A DNA stretch of 11,254 nucleotides from NCBI GenBank assembly GCA_038317685.1, contig JBBQBQ010000105.1, positions 1-11,254 on the forward strand. The letters are read 5' to 3'. Position 1 is the stretch's first letter. Every line of letters starts with the position of its first letter. Below are positions 7,420 through 11,254 of this stretch, in pieces. Origin of the DNA: JBBQBQ01 sp038317685. GTDB lineage: Bacteria > Desulfobacterota > Desulfuromonadia > Desulfuromonadales > DDH964. The notes below the pieces were generated by a model, which was given only the letters and a program-made list of their open reading frames with translations, had not been told where the DNA came from and searched no databases. The position numbers were made by a program, and so were the translations under genes.

Positions 7420-7457
7420 AAAAACCGGCAGGCCTTCCGAATCCCGAAAGGCCTGCC
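7420..7457 (-). terminator. Intrinsic terminator of the haem sensor gene
   Basis: A perfect 10-bp inverted repeat (GGCAGGCCTT with AAGGCCTGCC, loop of 11) starts 24 bases after the stop codon of the sensor gene. On the minus strand it is followed by GG and five T residues. The 7427-7436 and 7448-7457 arms are seen directly. Confidence 0.85.
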
Positions 7458-7481
7458 CTGATCCGTAATGAGGAAGAGGCC

Positions 7482-8723
7482 TTACCTCTGTTCCCTCAAG
7501 ATGGCCGTATAAAAGCGATGTCCGTCCGATTCGGCCGCCGACAGCGACAGCTCCAGCGGCAGCAGACCGCCGTCCCGCCGCCGGCAGGAAATCGTCTGCA
7601 CCTGGCGCCCCAGGTTCCCGGCCTCCTCCAGAAGATAGCTTCCCAAGTCTCGCCCCCGCAGGGATTCGCAATCGGGATGGAGGAGCCGCTCAATGGATTC
7701 GCCGAGGACTTCGCGCTTGCTGTAACCGAAGACCCGCTCGGCCTGACGGTTGAAAAGGATAATCTGGCCGTTGGGGAGGAATGACACGATGAGGTCCCGG
7801 GCGGTTTCGGTCAGCAGTCGGAAGCGCTGCTCCGACTCTTCAAGATGACGCGTCTTTTCGCCGAGATGCTCGATCATATCGTTGAAGCCCTCGATCAGCA
7901 CCCCGATTTCGTCGCGGCTGCGGCGGGCGATCTTCTCTTCGAAGCGTCCGGTGCGCACAATCTCGCCGATAGCGGTGCCGAGGCGAGCCAATGGGCCGGT
8001 CACGGCCACTTTGGTGAGCAGGCCCAGGCAGGAGATCAATGCCAGAAAAATGCCGGCGCTGAAAAGAATCTCCCGCCGCAGATTGGCCGCCACCTGTCGT
8101 TCGAGGCGATCCATCGGAATCGTCACCGAGGCGGCGCCGATCACCTCGCCGAGGTGATAATGATAGGCCTGGTCGGTCGCGGGAGGAAAAATTTCCTTGA
8201 GAAAGGCCGGCGCCTTCTCAGGCTGCCCATGGCACTCCAGGCAGCTCGGTTCGGCGGAAAAAGCCTGCAGGTAGCGAAAGACCGACTCCTCCCCCAAGGT
8301 CGTAATGGCGTACTTTTCTTTGAGCGCGGGTTGCCGGCGGAATTCGCCGAGGACCTCCGCCTCGAAGGAATCAGGAGCGTTGGCTGGATTGCGGAAGCGA
8401 TCGGAGACCTGGCGAATGCGATAGTCGAGATCCTCGGCCACCAGGGAGCCGATGCGATTGGAGGCGACCACGGGTATCAGCCCGTACCGTTCCCGGGAGA
8501 GCTGCACGCCCCCCTCCTGGAGCTGTCGGGAGAGGTATTCGCGGCCCCGGATCGCCTCAAATGCGATGATCCGGGCTTTTTCCACCGCTTCCTCGACCGT
8601 CACGGCTCGTTGCTGGCGGTAACTGATCCAGGTGGAAAGGGCAAAGAAGGCGATCAGGATGACGGCGACGATCAGATTGATCTTGGCAAACAGCCCGAAG
8701 GAGCGCATGAGATTCATCGGCAC
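7482..8723 (-). CDS. Haem-c membrane sensor: DUF3365-like domain, HAMP and PAS, no output domain
   Basis: Residue numbers count from an upstream TTG at 8744. The order is TM helix 1 (about 20-41), a periplasmic domain (42-225) with one c-type haem motif CLECH at 168-172, TM helix 2 (226-248), HAMP (247-300, with the typical RDEIGVLIEGFNDMI at 277-291) and a PAS domain (about 305-418). The periplasmic part fits the DUF3365/Tll0287-like haem domain used by many Geobacter-group sensors. It probably senses redox state or a small ligand. In relatives such inputs precede a histidine kinase, GGDEF or chemotaxis output; here the chain stops immediately after PAS, and a terminator follows, so it is not a window artefact. 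GTG 8723 is chosen because AGAGGG stands six bases upstream; ATG 8717 is an alternative. Any signal must pass through a partner, or the protein is a trimmed remnant. Confidence 0.82.
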   Translation of the reverse strand: MPMNLMRSFGLFAKINLIVAVILIAFFALSTWISYRQQRAVTVEEAVEKARIIAFEAIRGREYLSRQLQEGGVQLSRERYGLIPVVASNRIGSLVAEDLDYRIRQVSDRFRNPANAPDSFEAEVLGEFRRQPALKEKYAITTLGEESVFRYLQAFSAEPSCLECHGQPEKAPAFLKEIFPPATDQAYHYHLGEVIGAASVTIPMDRLERQVAANLRREILFSAGIFLALISCLGLLTKVAVTGPLARLGTAIGEIVRTGRFEEKIARRSRDEIGVLIEGFNDMIEHLGEKTRHLEESEQRFRLLTETARDLIVSFLPNGQIILFNRQAERVFGYSKREVLGESIERLLHPDCESLRGRDLGSYLLEEAGNLGRQVQTISCRRRDGGLLPLELSLSAAESDGHRFYTAILREQR

Positions 8724-8755
8724 GAAAAACCCTCTCAACCGCAAAATTTATGAGA

Positions 8756-8783
8756 AGTCTAGCGGCAAACCCCTGCGATGCAA
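8756..8783 (-). promoter_or_regulatory. Weak candidate promoter of the haem sensor gene
   Basis: On the minus strand TTGCAT (8783-8778) and TAGACT (8761-8756) are 16 bases apart in the 74-base gap after the Nudix gene. Both boxes depart from consensus. It would allow transcription of the sensor separate from rpe-Nudix. Confidence 0.25.
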
Positions 8784-8797
8784 GACCGGAGGGGCGT

Positions 8798-9355
8798 TCA
8801 GGGGGTGAGTTCGATGAACTGTTTAAGGATCGCCGCGGTCAACCCCCAGATCTGGTGGCGCCCTACAGTGTAGAAATGAACCGGGTGAATCCGGCCGCGA
8901 TGATGCCAGTCCTCGCTGTGAAAGATTCCCGGGTCGCGCAGGGTCGCCACCGGCACTTCGATGACTTCGGCGATCTCCTCGGTATTGACCTGAAACCGGT
9001 ATGGCCAAGGGAAGGTACCGACAAAGGGGACCACATGGTAGCCATGGACCGACTGAAAATCGTCGAGACGGCCCAGGATCGTCACATCGCCGGCGGCGAT
9101 CCCCATCTCCTCCTCCGTCTCACGCCGGGCGGTGAACACCAGATCGGGGTCTTCAGGGTGTCGTCCACCCCCAGGAAAGGAAATTTCACCCCGGTGGTGT
9201 TCGAGGTTTTCGGTGCGCCGGGTGAAGAGGATCGTCTCCTCGCCGTCGCGCCAGTAGAGGGGGAGGAGAACCGCCGCTGACCGCAATCTCCCGACGGGGA
9301 GAAGGCTCGGCTGGTGGCCGGCGAGAATCGCGCTGACTCGCAAAAAATCCGGCAT
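8798..9355 (-). CDS. Nudix hydrolase, CoA-pyrophosphatase (NudL/YeaB) type
   Basis: 185 residues, close to the usual length of this subfamily. Before the Nudix box it has the CoA-pyrophosphatase pattern LFTRRTENLEHHRGEISFPG (43-62), leading into GGG and the metal-binding helix RETEEEMGI (78-86). HGYHVVPFVG (104-113) is also typical. The family cleaves CoA or oxidised/acyl-CoA to 3',5'-ADP and 4'-phosphopantetheine; the exact substrate here is inferred. The acidic spacing before the REU..EE part is longer than in the classical GX5EX7RE box, as often in NudL-type proteins. The ATG shares its A with the stop codon of rpe (TGATG), and there is no ribosome site of its own, so translation is probably coupled to rpe. 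Confidence 0.85.
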   Translation of the reverse strand: MPDFLRVSAILAGHQPSLLPVGRLRSAAVLLPLYWRDGEETILFTRRTENLEHHRGEISFPGGGRHPEDPDLVFTARRETEEEMGIAAGDVTILGRLDDFQSVHGYHVVPFVGTFPWPYRFQVNTEEIAEVIEVPVATLRDPGIFHSEDWHHRGRIHPVHFYTVGRHQIWGLTAAILKQFIELTP

Positions 9356-10014
9356 CAGTGCCGGGCAGGGTTGGCAGAGGTGCGCAGTTCGGCAATCGTC
9401 GCCGCGTAGTCGGAGGTACCGAAGACAGCACTGCCGGCGACGAAGACCTTGGCCCCGGCGCCGGCGATCAGACCGATATTATCGGTCTTGACCCCGCCAT
9501 CGACCTCGAGTTCGACGGCGAGGCCGCGACGGTCGATCTCCCGACGCAACTCTTCAATCTTGGTCAGTGCCGAAGGGATGAAGCTCTGCCCGCCAAAGCC
9601 CGGGTTGACGCTCATGATCAGGACCAGGTCGAGATCGTCGAGGATGACCTCCAGGGTCGCCGTCGGGGTCGCCGGGTTGAGAGCAACTCCGGCTTTCTTG
9701 CCGAAGCTTTTGATCAGCTGCACGGTGCGGTGAAGATGGCGCGACGCTTCCTGATGAACGGTGATGATATCGGCGCCGGCTTCGGCAAAGTCGGGGATGT
9801 AGCGATCGGGGTCCTCGATCATCAGATGGACGTCGAGGGGGAGGCCGGTGACCTTGCGCAGGGCGGCGACCACCGGCGGGCCGATGGTCAGGTTGGGGAC
9901 GAAGTGCCCATCCATGACATCGACATGGACATAATCGGCGCTGGCGATGGCACGGACCTCGGCGCCTAGACGGGCGAAGTCGGCTGAGAGGATGGAGGGG
10001 GCGATCTTGATCAT
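9355..10014 (-). CDS. rpe: Ribulose-phosphate 3-epimerase
   Basis: 219 residues from the chosen ATG, normal for the family. Typical motifs (numbered from this start) are KIAPSILSADF (3-13), VHVDVMDGHFVPN (29-41, metal-binding His and Asp), LPLDVHLMI (57-65), MSVNPGFGGQ (133-142) and VDGGV (170-174, second catalytic Asp). It interconverts ribulose-5-phosphate and xylulose-5-phosphate in the pentose phosphate pathway. A reading nine residues longer exists, but GGGAG six bases before ATG 10014 and the family N-terminus favour the shorter form. It lies downstream of rsmB, an order I believe is common in Geobacter relatives, and is translationally coupled to the Nudix gene. Confidence 0.95.
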   Translation of the reverse strand: MIKIAPSILSADFARLGAEVRAIASADYVHVDVMDGHFVPNLTIGPPVVAALRKVTGLPLDVHLMIEDPDRYIPDFAEAGADIITVHQEASRHLHRTVQLIKSFGKKAGVALNPATPTATLEVILDDLDLVLIMSVNPGFGGQSFIPSALTKIEELRREIDRRGLAVELEVDGGVKTDNIGLIAGAGAKVFVAGSAVFGTSDYAATIAELRTSANPARH

Positions 10015-10039
10015 GGCGGGCTCCCGGGCTGGTGATGTC

Positions 10040-10183
10040 ATGGAATGGGAAAGAAGCTTTCAAAAAGAGCTTAAACGAAAAACCGGAAAGCGTCTCGCCT
10101 TCGCTCGCTACATTTTATTGAACCCCTGGTTTACCCTCTGGTTCCGCTGCGGACTCTGGCGCCGGACAGGCACAGGCGAGTGA
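10040..10183 (+). CDS. Possible small ORF, 47 residues, basic and Trp-rich
   Basis: In the 180-base gap between rpe and rsmB, opposite in direction to both, an ATG at 10040 opens a 47-residue frame. It is rich in Arg/Lys, with an aromatic hydrophobic stretch (RYILLNPWFTLWFRCGLWRR, 23-42). GGTGAT five or so bases before the ATG is only a weak ribosome site. The aromatic stretch loosely recalls the NPxF..xxRL..W region before the repeats of serine-acetyltransferase-like proteins, but the acetyltransferase domain is absent. It could be a degraded 5' remnant, a real small membrane-active peptide, or chance. Confidence 0.22.
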   Translation: MEWERSFQKELKRKTGKRLAFARYILLNPWFTLWFRCGLWRRTGTGE

Positions 10184-10194
10184 CGCCAATCGAG

Positions 10195-11031
10195 CTAATT
10201 CCGTTTCAGCCGGACCGCATAGAAGGCATCCATGCCGCCGTGACGATGCGGCAGGGTCCGCAGTGCGCCGCGTTCATCGAAGAGGGCATCCCAGCCCGCC
10301 GGCATGACCGGCCGCAGATCCTCCCTGGAGAAGTCCGGATGGGCGGCCAGGAACACCGCCACCACCTCGTCCGTCTCTTCCGGGGTCGGGGTGCAGACCG
10401 AATAGACCAGCCGACCACCGGGACGCAACAGGGGGGCGACGTTGCCGAGAAGAGTCTGCTGCAGCGTCGCCAGCCGCGCCGGGTCGCTCGGTTCGCGCCG
10501 CCAACGGAGTTCGGGGTTGCGACGCAGCACCCCGAGGCCGCTGCAGGGGGCGTCGACCAGGACCCCGTCGAGGCTCCCCGGCGGCACAAATTTGGGGATC
10601 TGGGTCAGGTCCCAGGCCTGGGCGACGATCCCCTTGCAACCGAGGCGTTCGGCCCCGCCCTTGATCAGGGCGACCCGCTGGGGATGCAGGTCGAGGGCCA
10701 GGATTTCAGCGCGATTGCCGGTCAGGGCGGCCAGGTGGGTGGTCTTCCCCCCGGGGGCGGCACAAGCGTCCAGGAGTTGTTCCCCCGGTTGGGGCGCCAG
10801 CAGGTGAGAAATCAGCATGCTCGCCTCGTCCTGAACCTGAAAACGCCCCTCGGACTCCCCGGGGAGGGGGGCGGTGCTGCGGTGCAGCAGGGTGATTCCT
10901 TCCGGGGCATATGCGGTCGGCGCCGCGTCGTGTCCGGCCGCTGCGAAGGCAGAAAGGAGGCTGTCCCGGTCACCGCGCAGGGTGTTGACCCGCAAGCTGA
11001 AGGGCTTTCTGCCATTATTTGTTTTAATCAT
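10195..11031 (-). CDS. rsmB: RsmB-family 16S rRNA (cytosine-C5) methyltransferase, 5'-truncated
   Basis: The catalytic domain is complete. Counted from a TTG at 11064, the first family-like residues are NNGRKPFSLRVNTL (16-29), then the SAM loop LLDACAAPGGKTTH (97-110), DAPCSGLG (171-178, motif IV Cys174), YSVCT (221-225, motif VI Cys224) and HGGMDAFYAVRL near the end. RsmB normally has about 430-450 residues with an N-terminal NusB-like RNA-binding domain. Here everything before the NN-x-x-PFSLRVN region is missing, and the frame is closed by TAG at 11073-11071. Sequence upstream of about 11020 is AT-richer and does not resemble RsmB. No ribosome site precedes the candidate starts (ATG 11031, ATG 11040, TTG 11064). 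If real in the genome this is probably a pseudogene or a poorly translated fragment; if the contig is chimeric, the native gene is intact elsewhere. The family modifies C967 of 16S rRNA. Confidence 0.85.
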   Translation of the reverse strand: MIKTNNGRKPFSLRVNTLRGDRDSLLSAFAAAGHDAAPTAYAPEGITLLHRSTAPLPGESEGRFQVQDEASMLISHLLAPQPGEQLLDACAAPGGKTTHLAALTGNRAEILALDLHPQRVALIKGGAERLGCKGIVAQAWDLTQIPKFVPPGSLDGVLVDAPCSGLGVLRRNPELRWRREPSDPARLATLQQTLLGNVAPLLRPGGRLVYSVCTPTPEETDEVVAVFLAAHPDFSREDLRPVMPAGWDALFDERGALRTLPHRHGGMDAFYAVRLKRN

Positions 11032-11035
11032 CGCT
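11010..11035. other. Junction between truncated rsmB and foreign-looking DNA
   Basis: To the left, the minus strand carries clear RsmB homology up to about 11019. To the right, the minus strand has stops in all three frames, while the plus strand opens into a membrane-protein frame. By hand count GC is 104 of 214 bases (49%) for 11041-11254, against 72% for 10861-10920. Both flanking genes lack their 5' parts or start within bases of the point. No inverted repeat or target duplication marking a known transposon end was seen. Confidence 0.6.
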
Positions 11036-11038
11036 ACC

Positions 11039-11254
11039 ATGCTAAGCGTGATCGTTCTGACCAAAACAGCCTACCAACGAGGTTTATTTAAAAACAGGCT
11101 GCAAATGGCTTCCACAAATCGCTGGTTAACAACTATTGTGGTTGCGGCTGTACTCGCAGCTGCGATATTCCAGATCAGCAGCGCCATCCACAGTCAGCCA
11201 GATTACAGGGAATACGCAAATGCCTGGAACACACGCGATCAAGAATTACGCAGC
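11039..11254 (+). CDS. Partial membrane protein, start uncertain, runs off window
   Basis: A plus-strand frame is open from at least 11009 to the window end. It contains a hydrophobic stretch (LPLFVLIIATMLSVIVL, about 11009-11059), a basic loop (TKTAYQRGLFKNR), a second hydrophobic stretch (WLTTIVVAAVLAAAIFQI, about 11123-11176) and then a polar tail with YREYANAWNTRDQELRS. Possible starts are ATG 11039 and ATG 11105; the latter has a weak AGG six bases upstream and would give a single signal-anchor. The two-helix layout rather suggests the middle of a polytopic membrane protein that lost its 5' part at the junction. The final Trp-x-x-Arg stretch loosely recalls some bacterial glycosyltransferase-like membrane proteins, which is only an impression. 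Composition is AT-richer than the rest of the window. Confidence 0.45.
   Translation, partial: MLSVIVLTKTAYQRGLFKNRLQMASTNRWLTTIVVAAVLAAAIFQISSAIHSQPDYREYANAWNTRDQELRS

Noticed and set aside
8766..8790. CCCCT/AGGGG inverted repeat after the Nudix gene as a terminator
   Set aside because: The stem is only 5 bp with a loop of about 15, and only three T residues follow.
10055..10073. AAGCT/AGCTT inverted repeat between rpe and rsmB
   Set aside because: A 5-bp AT-rich stem with a 9-base loop is expected by chance, and there is no supporting signal of a terminator or operator.
1..11254. CRISPR arrays, tRNA/rRNA genes, insertion sequences, phage or defence genes
   Set aside because: No spaced direct repeats, cloverleaf, rRNA core, transposase or phage-like motif was seen on either strand.

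Overview
The window looks like a chromosomal segment of a high-GC anaerobic deltaproteobacterium of the Geobacter/Desulfuromonas group (Desulfuromonadia). Three things point there: a two-gene cluster matching the SfrB/SfrA NADPH oxidoreductase first described in Geobacter sulfurreducens, a membrane sensor with a c-type haem motif, and a fused homocysteine methyltransferase/methylenetetrahydrofolate reductase. Nearly all genes lie on the minus strand, so the window reads right to left. The last ~240 bases on the right differ in composition and gene content.

Right to left: (i) At 11254-11039 is an AT-richer fragment with a plus-strand reading frame for a membrane protein that runs off the window. 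It meets the 5' end of a truncated rsmB (16S rRNA m5C methyltransferase) head-to-head near 11010-11035. (ii) rsmB, rpe (ribulose-phosphate 3-epimerase) and a Nudix CoA-pyrophosphatase-type gene follow in the same direction; rpe and the Nudix gene overlap as TGATG. (iii) Next is a haem-c sensor protein (TM, periplasmic DUF3365-like domain, TM, HAMP, PAS) that stops right after its PAS domain and is closed by a strong intrinsic terminator. (iv) Then comes the fused homocysteine S-methyltransferase/MTHFR gene, converging on and overlapping by 14 bases a plus-strand glutaredoxin gene. (v) An uncharacterised small lipoprotein gene diverges from the glutaredoxin gene. (vi) Finally the sfrB-sfrA operon, with sfrA running off the left edge almost complete.

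sfrB and sfrA probably form one cytoplasmic complex. SfrB carries FAD, an NADPH site and Fe-S centres; SfrA carries a NuoG-like chain of Fe-S clusters and a molybdopterin-oxidoreductase-like body without the usual Mo-ligating Cys/Sec. In front of sfrB is a well-formed promoter whose -10 box lies inside a 17-bp near-perfect palindrome, then a leader with two perfect hairpins. This suggests repression by an unidentified DNA-binding protein.

There is no CRISPR array, tRNA, rRNA or recognisable insertion sequence, and no gene-free stretch over 300 bases. Most of the window is ordinary metabolism. The items most worth a second look are the sfrBA operator/promoter overlap, the sensor without an output domain, and the double-truncation junction at the right end, which may be a recombination point or an assembly chimera.
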